A model generated the notes under the pieces. It was given only the letters and a program-made list of their open reading frames with translations, was not told where the DNA came from and did not search any database. A DNA stretch of 64,000 nt from assembly GCF_020711255.1 (NCBI RefSeq), contig NZ_JAJFAW010000004.1, positions 186,001 through 250,000 of the forward strand. Reading direction: 5' to 3'. Source of the stretch: Hymenobacter plasmatis. Lineage in GTDB: Bacteria > Bacteroidota > Bacteroidia > Cytophagales > Hymenobacteraceae. The position numbers and the translations under genes are program-made. Shown in pieces: positions 53,929 through 61,863 of this stretch. The number at the start of each line of letters is the position of its first letter. The first letter of the stretch is position 1.

Positions 53929-54823
53929 GGCGGCCAGACTGTCGGCGGTGACGGAACAGGTTTACCAGCTGCGGCACGAAATCGCCTTCGGTGCTCAGCG
54001 AAACGAAGCCCGTGCGATTGCGGCGGCAGATGTTCACCAACTGGGCTTCCTGGTAGTCGGCATTGGACTGCACGTGGGCCCGAAAATCGGCGGACGAGGT
54101 GTTGACCCAGCGCACCTGCCCGGTTTCGGTATCACGCAGGGGCACAATGCCCAGGGCCGGGAAGTCCCGCTCGCGCGGGGCCAGCGTTTGCACCACTATC
54201 AGGTCGTGGCGCTGGGCCAGCATGGCCAGCTCGCGCTCGTAGTTCCCGTCGATAAAATCCGAAATCAGCACCACTAGGCTGCGGCGCTTGAGCAGCCCCA
54301 GCGCCTGCCGGATGCCCGCGCCCACTCCCGTGCGCCGCGACACGGGCTGCAGCGCAAACAGCCGCTGAATGAGGGCGTACGCGGCCCGCGGGCCCTTACC
54401 AGGCGGCAGGTAAAGCTCTTTTTGGTCAGAGAAAGCAAACAAGCCCAGCGCCGAGCCCTGGCGGGCGGCCGATAGCGCGAGCAGACCCGCAATGTCGCGG
54501 GCTACGTCGAGCTTGCGGCGTTGGCCGTCGCCCACCTCCAGGGAGGCACTCACGTCGAGCAGCACCAGCACCTGCTGCTCTTTTTCCTCTTTGTAGGTTT
54601 TCACGAAGGTGCCGTGGCCCTTGCTCGACACGGCCCAGTCGATGGCGCGCACCTCATCGCCGTACTGGTAGAGGCGCACATCGTCTACTTCCAGGCCCGT
54701 GCCTTTGAATACGGAGTGAAAATCACCCTGTAGCTGGGCCTCTACCGCCTTGCGAATGCGGATTTCGAGGTGGCGCAGGCGGCGCACCAGGGCGGTGAGG
54801 GCCGGGGGCACGGAGGGGTTCAT
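53921..54823 (-). CDS. DUF58 domain protein (second Bat-type cluster)
   Basis: Protein of 300 aa from MNPSVPPALTALVRRLRHLE; a longer frame upstream is antisense to the lipoprotein gene and not credible. DUF58 core: VDDVRLYQYGDEVRAIDWAV near residues 45-65 and a VWA-like VLVLLDVSASLEV near residue 88, SDQKELYLPP and VVLISDFIDGN with an Asp. It is more typical of DUF58 next to MoxR/Bat operons than the one at 5414. No MoxR is present nearby. The first codons are 37 bp from the divergent lipoprotein start. Confidence 0.93.
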   Translation of the reverse strand: MNPSVPPALTALVRRLRHLEIRIRKAVEAQLQGDFHSVFKGTGLEVDDVRLYQYGDEVRAIDWAVSSKGHGTFVKTYKEEKEQQVLVLLDVSASLEVGDGQRRKLDVARDIAGLLALSAARQGSALGLFAFSDQKELYLPPGKGPRAAYALIQRLFALQPVSRRTGVGAGIRQALGLLKRRSLVVLISDFIDGNYERELAMLAQRHDLIVVQTLAPRERDFPALGIVPLRDTETGQVRWVNTSSADFRAHVQSNADYQEAQLVNICRRNRTGFVSLSTEGDFVPQLVNLFRHRRQSGRRG

Positions 54824-54847
54824 GGCGGCGAAGCTACGGCTTGGGAG

Positions 54848-54855
54848 TAACTTTG
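54848..54855 (+). promoter_or_regulatory. Bacteroidota -7 box (TAACTTTG) of the DUF4296 lipoprotein gene
   Basis: Perfect TAnnTTTG match, five bases (TCCCC) before the GTG start at 54861. The gap between the divergent starts (54824-54860) is only 37 bp, so this box must serve the plus-strand gene, and the mRNA would start close to the GTG. No promoter of the DUF58 gene could be picked. Confidence 0.7.
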
Positions 54856-54860
54856 TCCCC

Positions 54861-55274
54861 GTGAAATCATTCCGTCGTCGTTGCCTGGGCGTGCTGCTGC
54901 CCTCCCTCCTGCTGGCCGTGCCCGCGTGCCAACGCCCCGAAGAGCCGCCCAAGCCCGCCGACTTGCTCCCCAAAGAGAAGATGATAGCCCTGCTCGCCGA
55001 CCTGCACGTGCTCGAAGCGCGCGTGGAAAGCAGTCGCCTCCAGCCCGATTCGGCCCGGGCGCTATACCTGTCGCAGGAAAAGGAACTGCTCGCGAAGCGC
55101 GCGGCCACCGACTCGGCTTTTCAGCGCAGCTACCGCTACTATTTCATCCACGGCAAGGACCTTGACGATATCTACAAGGCCGTGATTGATACGCTGGGCA
55201 GGCGCGAAAAGAAGCTCGACCCGACCAATCCCGCCTACAGCAAGGAGCCGCAGCACAACCAGCCGGCTAAATAA
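54861..55274 (+). CDS. DUF4296-type lipoprotein
   Basis: Protein of 137 aa starting at a GTG (MKSFRRRCLGVLLPSLLLAVPAC), a lipoprotein signal with lipobox AVPAC; an ATG at 54750 is rejected because it overlaps the DUF58 gene and precedes the promoter box. The mature region fits DUF4296 (LLPKEKMIALLADLHVLEAR, then an ARALYLSQEKELLAKRAATDSAFQRSYRYYFIHG helix pair). The function is unknown; the family is restricted to Bacteroidota. It is divergent from the Bat-type cluster. Confidence 0.85.
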   Translation: MKSFRRRCLGVLLPSLLLAVPACQRPEEPPKPADLLPKEKMIALLADLHVLEARVESSRLQPDSARALYLSQEKELLAKRAATDSAFQRSYRYYFIHGKDLDDIYKAVIDTLGRREKKLDPTNPAYSKEPQHNQPAK

Positions 55275-55611
55275 GCCGGCTGCCATTCGGCACTGGTCCG
55301 GCCACATCGGCCAACACAATGTGGCCGTCGGCATCGGCAAAGCCGGTTACCAGCACTTCGGAGCGGAATTTCCCGATTTGCTTGGGCGGAAAGTTGACCA
55401 CCGCCACCACTTGGCGGCCCACGAGGGCCTCCAAAGTGTAGTGGTGCGTGATTTGGGCACTGGATTTTTTTAGCCCGATTTCGGGGCCAAAATCAATCAG
55501 CAGCTGGTACGCGGGCCGGCGGGCCTCGGGAAACGGGTGGGCCTCGCAAATGGTACCCACGCGCAAGTCCACGCGCTCAAATTCAGTCCAGGTTAAAGTA
55601 GCATCGGGCAT
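55267..55611 (-). CDS. csaA: CsaA-like tRNA-binding/chaperone protein
   Basis: Protein of 114 aa from MPDATLTWTEFERVDLRVG; upstream frames overlap the next gene. This is the EMAP-II/tRNA-binding OB-fold family: FERVDLRVGTICEAHPFPEARRPAYQLLIDFG, KKSSAQITHHYTLEALVGRQVVAVVNFPPKQIGKFRSEVLV. CsaA acts as a chaperone and secretion-related factor in Bacillus and binds tRNA-like structures. Its C-terminal codons overlap the stop of the plus-strand lipoprotein gene at 55267-55274, a tail-to-tail overlap of 8 bp. Confidence 0.92.
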   Translation of the reverse strand: MPDATLTWTEFERVDLRVGTICEAHPFPEARRPAYQLLIDFGPEIGLKKSSAQITHHYTLEALVGRQVVAVVNFPPKQIGKFRSEVLVTGFADADGHIVLADVAGPVPNGSRLI

Positions 55612-55655
55612 GGACGAATGTAGCGCCAGGCGCCCAAACAGCTTATACCCGGAAA

Positions 55656-56240
55656 CTACTCGTGAGCCGCAAAAGCCTCCAGTTGAGCCAGTTTGGTTTG
55701 GGTTTGCTTTTCCCAGTACGCCTGCTTCGCGGCATTCAGCCCGTGGTTGGTTTCGGCGTCGTAGCGGTTTTGCTCCCGGTCCCACTCGGCATACACGCTC
55801 TTGGTGAGATTGTTGAAAGCCGGCTGCAGCTTGTTGCAATCAACTTTAGCCTGAAAGACTACCAGCTTCTGCCGCATGATGCGGGCGTACACCTCCGTCA
55901 GGTCGAAGTGCATCTGCTCGTGGCGCAGCAAGGCGGGCGTGAAGTTTTTGGGGTCCCGAAACCAGGAGGTATTAGGGTCGAACGTGGCCTGCACGGTGCC
56001 GGTAAAGACGAAGTCGCGGCAGGCGGCTCCGGCTTTTATATCAGTGGTGGTGAGGGCGGCCAGGCGCTCGTAAGGCTTAGGCCGGCTCAGAAAATCGGCC
56101 ACGGTGAGGGGGCGGTTCGCCGACCAGGCAATAGGGGCCGCCGCGGGTTTGGCCGCTGCCGGAGCCGCTTGGGCTGGCTTCGCCGCCGGGCCTTGGAAAA
56201 GCGTGGCCGCCGCCAGCAAGGAGGTTAAAAACGAGAGCAT
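55656..56240 (-). CDS. DUF922-like secreted putative metallopeptidase
   Basis: Protein of 194 aa from MLSFLTSLLAAATLFQGPAAK, a weak signal peptide, with an Ala/Pro-rich linker (residues about 20-40). The core LLRHEQMHFDLTEVYARIMRQK carries HExxH, expected of a zinc metallopeptidase, and DCNKLQPAFNNL follows. This matches the DUF922 family, annotated as a probable Zn-peptidase. Periplasmic location is inferred. It lies 45 bp from the CsaA gene, on the same strand and downstream of the MATE gene. Confidence 0.8.
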   Translation of the reverse strand: MLSFLTSLLAAATLFQGPAAKPAQAAPAAAKPAAAPIAWSANRPLTVADFLSRPKPYERLAALTTTDIKAGAACRDFVFTGTVQATFDPNTSWFRDPKNFTPALLRHEQMHFDLTEVYARIMRQKLVVFQAKVDCNKLQPAFNNLTKSVYAEWDREQNRYDAETNHGLNAAKQAYWEKQTQTKLAQLEAFAAHE

Positions 56241-56350
56241 AAAAATGGTAGGGTGGGGAGAAAAGTCCAAGCTCCGCGGCTGAACACATGCCGCCCTGCA
56301 AAAATTGTCCCAACTACAGAAATTACTCTCCGAGTTCCCCTGGCGCTGGG

Positions 56351-57742
56351 CTACACCGTGGCCCGCTCTTCGGCCTCGGCGGGCAGGGCCGCGGCAAAAT
56401 CCGGCTCGGTTTCGCGGCGGAAGCGCAATAGCAGCACCGTGGCTACTATGCTCAGGCCCACCAGCAAGCCGGTCCACACGCCGGGCGCGCCCATATGCAG
56501 CTTGAAGCCCAGGAAATAGCCCAGCGGCAAGGCCACCGCCCAATACGCCAGCAAGGCCACCACCGAAGGCACCTTCACATCTTCCAGCCCGCGCAAGGCG
56601 CCCAAGCCCACCACCTGCAAGCCATCCGACACCTGAAACAGGGCCGCAATGAGCAGCAGCGTAGAAGCCTGCGCCACCACCTGCGGGTCGCTGATGTAGA
56701 TGTAGGGCACCAGGTGCCGGGTCAGAATCAGCAGCAGGGCCATGCTGCCCATGAACCCAAACGTGAGCCAATACGCGGCAAAGCCCGCGTGCCGGGCGGC
56801 GTTCAGGTCGCCTGCCCCGCGCAGGTTGCCCACCCGGATGGTGGCCGCCGCGGCAATGCCGCTGGCGGCCATGTACGTCATACTGGCCACGTCGATGGCC
56901 ACTTTGTGTGCTGCCTCGGTGGTAACGCCCAGCCAGCCCGCCATGAGCAGCGACAAGCCGAAAGCGCCCACTTCCAGCGCCATCTGCACCCCAATGGGGG
57001 CACCCAGGTCCACTACCCGGCGCACAGTGGCGCCCACGGGCAGCCAGCTGGTTACGGCCGCCCGCTCGGCCCGCAGGCGCTTGGCACGCAGCACATAAAT
57101 GGCCATGAACGCCGCCATCAGCCCGCGGGCCATGAGCGTGGCCCAGGCCGAGCCCATCATGCCCATGGCCGGCAGCCCGAGGTGGCCATACACCAGAGCG
57201 TAGCAGAGCAGGCCATTCAGCACGTTACCCAGTATCGACAGCCACATGGCTTCCCGCGTGAGCCCCAGCCCTTCGGCAAATTCCCGAAAGCCCTGAAACA
57301 CCATCAGCGGAAACAGCGACAGGCTGATGACCTGCACCCACGGGCCGGCCAGGGCCACCACCTCGGGGGGCTGGCCCAAAAGGTGCAGAAACGGAGGCAC
57401 CAGCTGGCCCAACCCGGCTAGCACGAGCCCGGCCAGCGCGTTGGTCCACACCGAGGCTACCAGCAGGCGGCCCAGCTCGGGCAGGTCGCGGCGGCCGTCG
57501 GCCGCGGCCACCAGCGGCACGCTGCCCATGCTCAGGCCCACGCCCAGCACCAGGAGCACGCTGGTGGTGCTCACGCCCACGCCCACGGCCGCCAGCGGCA
57601 CTTTGCCGATGTGGCCCACTACCACCGAATCAACAAAATTTACCAGCACGTGGCCCAGCTGCGAAAGCATAACGGGCAGGGCGAGCAGCAGCGTAGGGCG
57701 CAGATGCGGACGAAGGTTTTCCAACTTAAACAACAAAATCAA
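56351..57742 (-). CDS. MATE family efflux transporter
   Basis: Protein of 463 aa starting at a TTG (MILLFKLENLRPHL; a TTG six codons further, MENLRPHL, is an alternative). Twelve transmembrane helices in two six-helix halves are visible, with LPVMLSQLGHVLVNFVDSVVVGHIG near the N terminus and VALLAYWAVALPLGYFLGFKLH in the second half. MATE pumps export cationic drugs or metabolites using Na+ or H+. A perfect -7 box precedes the start by about 19 bp. Confidence 0.92.
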   Translation of the reverse strand: MILLFKLENLRPHLRPTLLLALPVMLSQLGHVLVNFVDSVVVGHIGKVPLAAVGVGVSTTSVLLVLGVGLSMGSVPLVAAADGRRDLPELGRLLVASVWTNALAGLVLAGLGQLVPPFLHLLGQPPEVVALAGPWVQVISLSLFPLMVFQGFREFAEGLGLTREAMWLSILGNVLNGLLCYALVYGHLGLPAMGMMGSAWATLMARGLMAAFMAIYVLRAKRLRAERAAVTSWLPVGATVRRVVDLGAPIGVQMALEVGAFGLSLLMAGWLGVTTEAAHKVAIDVASMTYMAASGIAAAATIRVGNLRGAGDLNAARHAGFAAYWLTFGFMGSMALLLILTRHLVPYIYISDPQVVAQASTLLLIAALFQVSDGLQVVGLGALRGLEDVKVPSVVALLAYWAVALPLGYFLGFKLHMGAPGVWTGLLVGLSIVATVLLLRFRRETEPDFAAALPAEAEERATV

Positions 57743-57761
57743 CCGGCAAACTCGCCGGGCA

Positions 57762-57769
57762 CAAAGGTA
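57762..57769 (-). promoter_or_regulatory. Bacteroidota -7 box (TACCTTTG) of the MATE gene
   Basis: Perfect TAnnTTTG match on the minus strand, 19 bases before the TTG at 57742 and 37 before the alternative TTG at 57724. This supports an active promoter in the gap between the aminotransferase and the efflux pump. Confidence 0.65.
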
Positions 57770-57825
57770 CGGCCGCCGGCTTTCGGGCCGGGAGCTAACA
57801 AGGCATTTCCGGGGTGGGAAAGTTT

Positions 57826-59007
57826 CTAGACCGCCAGCGGAGCCAATACTTCCTGCATTCGGGCCAGCGCCTGCCGGAGCGCCGCCTCCGGCACCGCGTA
57901 GGAAAGCCGCGCAAATCCGGGCGCCCCGCAGCTAGCGCCGTCTACCACTTCCACCCCGCCCGCTGCCAGCTGCTGCACGAGTTGAGCTGAGGCGTCGGCG
58001 GCAGGCAGCCCGGGGTCCAGAAAGCGCGTGAAATCGGCGAATACATAGTACGTGCCTTCGGGCGCCACCGCGGCGGGCGCGCCGGGCAAAGCCGCCAGCC
58101 CACTCAACAATACGTGCCGTGTGGGAAGCAGCTGCGCGCACAGCCCCGCCCCAATGGCCTCGGCGTGCTGGGTCGCCGCCAGGGCCGCCGCCTGAGCCGG
58201 CACCGGCACAGCCACGCCGGTACTAAACAGCCGGGCCGCTACGCTGCGCGCAAGTGCAGGCGGCGCCACTAGGCAGCCCACGCCCCAGCCCGCCAACGCC
58301 AACGATTTGGAGAAGCCGCTCACCACCACGTGCCGCTGGTGCGGGTCGGGCAAGGCAAGCAGCGTAGGCACGGGCTCCGCGCCAAAGCAGATGCCTTCGT
58401 AAATCTCATCGCTGAGCACCCACAGCTGCGGAAACTCCTGGGTAACGGCCAGCAGCGCCGCCCATTCGGACCGCGAGTATACCCGCCCGGTGGGGTTATT
58501 GGGGTTGCTGATGATGAGCAGCCGGGTAGCTGGCGTGAGGGCGGCCCGCAGAGTGTCGGGACTTAGGGCATAATTATCGGCGGCCGCGAGGGGAAGCGTG
58601 CGCAGCACTCCTCCGGCCCGGCGGACCAGCTCATAAAATCCGAACCAGTTCGGTGTGGGCAGCAGCACGTCATCGCCCGGCTGCAGCATTTCGCTGAGCA
58701 GAGCGAATATGCCCGTTTTGGCCCCGGCCGTCACCAGCACTTGCTCGGCGGTGATGCTGCTGGCACCGCGCTGACGGTAGCGTTGGGCTAAGGCTTCGCG
58801 CAGCTCGGGCGTGCCGGCAGCCGGGCTCACGGCCAGCGGTGTCTGGCGCTGCTGGGCGCTGGCTAATACGGCCGTGGCGGCCTCCATTGCCGCTGCGGGC
58901 ACTGCAAAATCTCCGTAGCCAGATGCTAAGCTTATCATTTCCGCTGGACTTCTTTTTTGAGTAAAAGTAGGGTTGGGTTGAGCTAGCTGAAGCCTTGCTC
59001 GCGCCAT
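57826..59007 (-). CDS. Class I/II PLP-dependent aminotransferase (possible C-S lyase)
   Basis: Protein of 393 aa from MARARLQLAQPNPTFTQKRS. Fold-type I motifs: VLVTAGAKTGIFALLSEML, TPNWFGFYELVRRAG, NPNNPTGRVYS (Asn ring contact), LSDEIYEGICF (Asp), and SGFSKSLALAGW with the PLP-binding Lys. The closest general class is aspartate/tyrosine/MalY-type. It is downstream of EgtD on the same strand, after a repeat. Ergothioneine needs a PLP C-S lyase (EgtE) that is not otherwise present in this window; this enzyme could fill it, but EgtE proper is a class V enzyme, so that is inference. Confidence 0.85.
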   Translation of the reverse strand: MARARLQLAQPNPTFTQKRSPAEMISLASGYGDFAVPAAAMEAATAVLASAQQRQTPLAVSPAAGTPELREALAQRYRQRGASSITAEQVLVTAGAKTGIFALLSEMLQPGDDVLLPTPNWFGFYELVRRAGGVLRTLPLAAADNYALSPDTLRAALTPATRLLIISNPNNPTGRVYSRSEWAALLAVTQEFPQLWVLSDEIYEGICFGAEPVPTLLALPDPHQRHVVVSGFSKSLALAGWGVGCLVAPPALARSVAARLFSTGVAVPVPAQAAALAATQHAEAIGAGLCAQLLPTRHVLLSGLAALPGAPAAVAPEGTYYVFADFTRFLDPGLPAADASAQLVQQLAAGGVEVVDGASCGAPGFARLSYAVPEAALRQALARMQEVLAPLAV

Positions 59008-59009
59008 TA

Positions 59010-59200
59010 GTCATGAGAGCGTAGCATCTTGCTGGGGAGAGCAACTCAATCGGCTGTCAATAACCGTTTGTCATGCTGACGAAGGAAGCATCTTATCGCC
59101 GCTGAACGACTCGTTCTAACCTGATAAGATGCTTCCTTCGTCAGCATGACAAGAAGTGCGGGGTAGCGGTGACTCACTGCGCTCTGCATGATGCACGATT
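59010..59200. repeat. Family A inverted repeat nested within a decayed copy
   Basis: The inner palindrome 59068-59152 has arms TTGTCATGCTGACGAAGGAA (identical in complement over 25+ bp) and centre GAACGACTCGTTC, a perfect palindrome. Around it lie decayed half-arms: GTCATGAGAGCGTAGCATCT at about 59007-59030 and CTGCGCTCTGCATGATGCAC near 59178-59197. As at 2221-2466, a newer copy seems to sit inside an older one. Confidence 0.88.
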
Positions 59201-59222
59201 GCCGCCTCACTACGCAACCCTG

Positions 59223-60203
59223 TTACTCCACCTGTGTGGCCAGCACGACATCAGCAAAATCGGTCGCGGGGTCGGTGAACGACGTTACCACCCGCAACCC
59301 GGCTGAGGCGGCCAGCTCCTCAATCTGCGGCATGGTGAACTTGTAGGAATTCTCAGTATGGATGACTTCCCAGGCTGCGAAATCGATGGTTTCATCCAGG
59401 GCCTCAAAGTGCACCTGCTGGGCGCGGGTGCTCACCAGGAAGGAGCGCACGGCCCCGTTCAGCGGGCTGTAATCGGTGTAGTGCTGCCAATGGGCAAGGT
59501 CGAAATCAGCCCCCAGCTCGCGGTTGAGGCGGGTGAGCAGGTTCAGGTTGAAAGCGGCCGTCACGCCCTGGGCGTCGTCGTAGGCAGCGCGGATGCGGCG
59601 CGGGTCTTTCTGCAGGTCGAAGCCGATGAGCAGCCGGTCGGTGGGCGCCAAAGGAGCGGCCAGCTGGCTCAGGAATTTGAGCCGCTCGGCCGGATGGAAG
59701 TTGCCGATGTTGGAGCCCAGAAACAGCACTGCCTTGCTGCCGGGCCGCGTGCGCAGCTGGTGCAGGGCCGTGAAGTAATCAGATATGACAGGAGCCACCT
59801 GTAGCTCGGGCAGCTCCTGCTTGAGCGCGGAAACCAGCCCCGTCATGGCTCCCTCAGAAATGTCGACTGGCACGTAGGTAAACGGCCGGCCGGCCTCAAG
59901 CAATTCGTGCAGGAGCAGCTTGGTTTTGGCCCCGTCGCCGGCACCCAGCTCCACCAGGGCAAACTCCTCCCCTGCTTCGGGGCTCAGGGCGGCCACGATG
60001 GCGGCGCCGTGCTCCCGGAAAATGGAGAATTCGGCCCGCGTTGGGTAGTATTCCGGCAGCTCCATTATCTGCTGAAACAGCCGGCTGCCGGCATCGTCGT
60101 AGAAATACATCGACGAAATGGCCTTGGGAGTCTGGCGGAGGCCCTTGGCCACGTGTTGGGCCAGTTCGCTGGCGGTGCGGCTAAGTGTGGGGGAATTCGT
60201 CAT
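59223..60203 (-). CDS. egtD: L-histidine N-alpha-methyltransferase
   Basis: Protein of 326 aa from MTNSPTLSRTASELAQHV. EgtD family motifs are visible: ISSMYFYDDAGSRLFQQIMELPEYYPTRAE near residues 30-60, the SAM site LVELGAGDGAKTKLLL near 85-100, and LGSNIGNFHPAERLKFLSQLA near 160-180. It trimethylates histidine to hercynine, the first step of ergothioneine synthesis. The egtB gene lies 60 bp upstream, on the same strand, so egtB-egtD is an operon. A longer start at 60245 is not favoured. Confidence 0.94.
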   Translation of the reverse strand: MTNSPTLSRTASELAQHVAKGLRQTPKAISSMYFYDDAGSRLFQQIMELPEYYPTRAEFSIFREHGAAIVAALSPEAGEEFALVELGAGDGAKTKLLLHELLEAGRPFTYVPVDISEGAMTGLVSALKQELPELQVAPVISDYFTALHQLRTRPGSKAVLFLGSNIGNFHPAERLKFLSQLAAPLAPTDRLLIGFDLQKDPRRIRAAYDDAQGVTAAFNLNLLTRLNRELGADFDLAHWQHYTDYSPLNGAVRSFLVSTRAQQVHFEALDETIDFAAWEVIHTENSYKFTMPQIEELAASAGLRVVTSFTDPATDFADVVLATQVE

Positions 60204-60263
60204 GCAGCAATTAAATAAGAAGGTAGTGCCGGGCCGCGCCCGCAAATATGGCCAGAAGGCGCC

Positions 60264-61589
60264 TCAGCGGGCCAGCCGGATGCCGGTGAACTGCCAGCGC
60301 TTATCGGCATGGAAAAAATTACGGTAGCTGACGCGAATGTGGTTTTCGGGCGTGGCGCAGGAGCCCCCGCGCAGCACCAGCTGGTTCACCATAAACTTGC
60401 CGTTGTACTCGCCCAGGGCGCCGGCGGCGCGCGCATAGCCCGGGTAGGCGTGGTAGGCGGAGTAGGTCCACTCCCAGCAGTCGCCGAGCAGTTGGTGGCA
60501 GGCGGCAGGGTCAGCATCAGCCGGGAGGGGCTGGGGGTCGAGCAGGCTGCTTTCCAGCCAGGTGCCGCCGTGCGTAGTGGCCCCAAAGTAGCGGGCAGCG
60601 GTTTCCCATTCGGCCTCGGTGGGCAGGCGGGCGCCGGCCCAGTTGGCGTAGGCATCGGCTTCGTAGAAGCTGATGTGGGTGACGGGGGCATTCAGCGCTA
60701 CCGGCTGCAGCCCGTGGTGGGTGAACCGATACCAGGCGTCGTCGCGCTTTACCCAATACAACGGCACTTCCCAGCCTTGGGCCTGGGCCAGGTCCCAGCC
60801 CTCACCCATCCAATAGCGAAAGTCGTGGTAGCCCCCGGCATCGATGAACGCCAGGTAATCGGCGTTGGTCACCAGGCGGTTTTGTAGCTCAAATGGGGCC
60901 AGCAGCACATCGTGCGCGGCCAGCTCATTATCAAAGCAAAAGCCTTCTTCCTGAAAGCCTACCCTATAAATGCCTCCCGGCACAGGCAGCCAGGACGCTT
61001 CGCTTAATGAGGAATTATCGGCACCAGCCAATTCTTCATTCTTCATTCCTGATTCCTCATTCCGCTCAATGTACGCGGGTGCCAGTGGGCTGGTGCTGAG
61101 AATGTACTTAATGTCGGTGGCCAGCAGCTCCTGGTGCTGCTGCTCGTGCTGCAGGCCCAGCTCCAGCAGCTCGTAGAATGCGGGCGGCAGGGCTGCTTCG
61201 GCGCTTAGCAGGGCGGAAAGCGCGGCATCTACGTGGGCGCGGTAGGCCAGCACATCGGCCAGGGGCGGGCGCGAAAGCGTACCCCGGTCGGCGCGGTTCA
61301 CCCGCGAGCCCAGGGAGTTGTAGTAGGAGTTGAAGAGAAATGCGTAATCCGGGTGGAATAGCTGGTAGCCGGGCGCGTATTCTTTCAGCAGGAAGGTTTC
61401 CCAAAACCAGGTGGTGTGGGCCAGATGCCACTTCGGCGGGCTCACGTCTATCATGGGCTGCACCACGGTGTCTTCGGGCAGCAGGGGCGCGCACAGCGCC
61501 TGGCTTTGGGCGCGCACTGCCTGGTAGCGGGCCAGCCAGGACGAGGTAGCTGGCGGCGCTACAGCGGAAGGAGAATAGGCTTGAAGCAT
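60264..61589 (-). CDS. egtB: Ergothioneine biosynthesis protein EgtB (sulfoxide synthase)
   Basis: Protein of 441 aa. The N-terminal DinB-like domain has PKWHLAHTTWFWE and the iron-binding HEQQHQE (His148 and His152); the C-terminal FGE-sulfatase domain ends RGGSCATPENHIRVSYRNFF. It joins hercynine to a thiol donor (cysteine or gamma-Glu-Cys) with oxygen. No egtA or egtC gene is seen, so cysteine may be the donor. Residues about 175-196 (ERNEESGMKNEELAGADNSSL) are an AT-rich insertion between the two domains, of repeat-like sequence. The 22-residue insertion is in frame. Confidence 0.94.
   Translation of the reverse strand: MLQAYSPSAVAPPATSSWLARYQAVRAQSQALCAPLLPEDTVVQPMIDVSPPKWHLAHTTWFWETFLLKEYAPGYQLFHPDYAFLFNSYYNSLGSRVNRADRGTLSRPPLADVLAYRAHVDAALSALLSAEAALPPAFYELLELGLQHEQQHQELLATDIKYILSTSPLAPAYIERNEESGMKNEELAGADNSSLSEASWLPVPGGIYRVGFQEEGFCFDNELAAHDVLLAPFELQNRLVTNADYLAFIDAGGYHDFRYWMGEGWDLAQAQGWEVPLYWVKRDDAWYRFTHHGLQPVALNAPVTHISFYEADAYANWAGARLPTEAEWETAARYFGATTHGGTWLESSLLDPQPLPADADPAACHQLLGDCWEWTYSAYHAYPGYARAAGALGEYNGKFMVNQLVLRGGSCATPENHIRVSYRNFFHADKRWQFTGIRLAR
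61004..61066. repeat. In-frame AT-rich repeat-like insertion within egtB
   Basis: A 63-bp AT-rich island in a GC-rich gene, containing perfect inverted 10-mers AATGAGGAAT (61006-61015) and ATTCCTCATT (61052-61061) and several TTCATTC units (ATTCTTCATTCTTCATTCCT). Translated on the minus strand it gives a Glu/Asn/Ser-rich loop between the DinB and FGE domains. This looks like a small inserted repeat that has kept the frame. Confidence 0.7.
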
Positions 61590-61863
61590 AGTAAAAGGAA
61601 TAGCAATAAACAGCCATCAGCTCACTAACCGCATTAGTAGGCTTCGGGTTGCGGGGGGTGCTAGCGCCGGCCTTCGCGCGATTAACCGAAGCTCAACAAA
61701 TAAACACGCAGATGGCTTGAGTAAGTACGTAGAAGCTCGTCAGCATAAATTGGTATTTACACTTATTTTCTAGGTTAATCACAAAAAAACAGGGGTAAAA
61801 GGGTGGTAGTCTCGACTAAGAGCGCTACACTTGTATCACACTTAACCTCCTTTCAATATTCTT
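61590..61863. other. Divergent gap between egtB and the KGG gene, possible promoter
   Basis: A 274-bp gap with AT-rich stretches, one AGCTCAA site (61690) and a near-consensus promoter box TACACTTG about 30 bp before the KGG-protein ATG. No repeat family, tRNA or other gene is seen. Confidence 0.5.

Noticed and set aside
2221..59200. The repeated palindromes as a CRISPR array
   Set aside because: Copies are kilobases apart, each is itself a palindrome, and there is no regular spacer-repeat pattern or cas gene.
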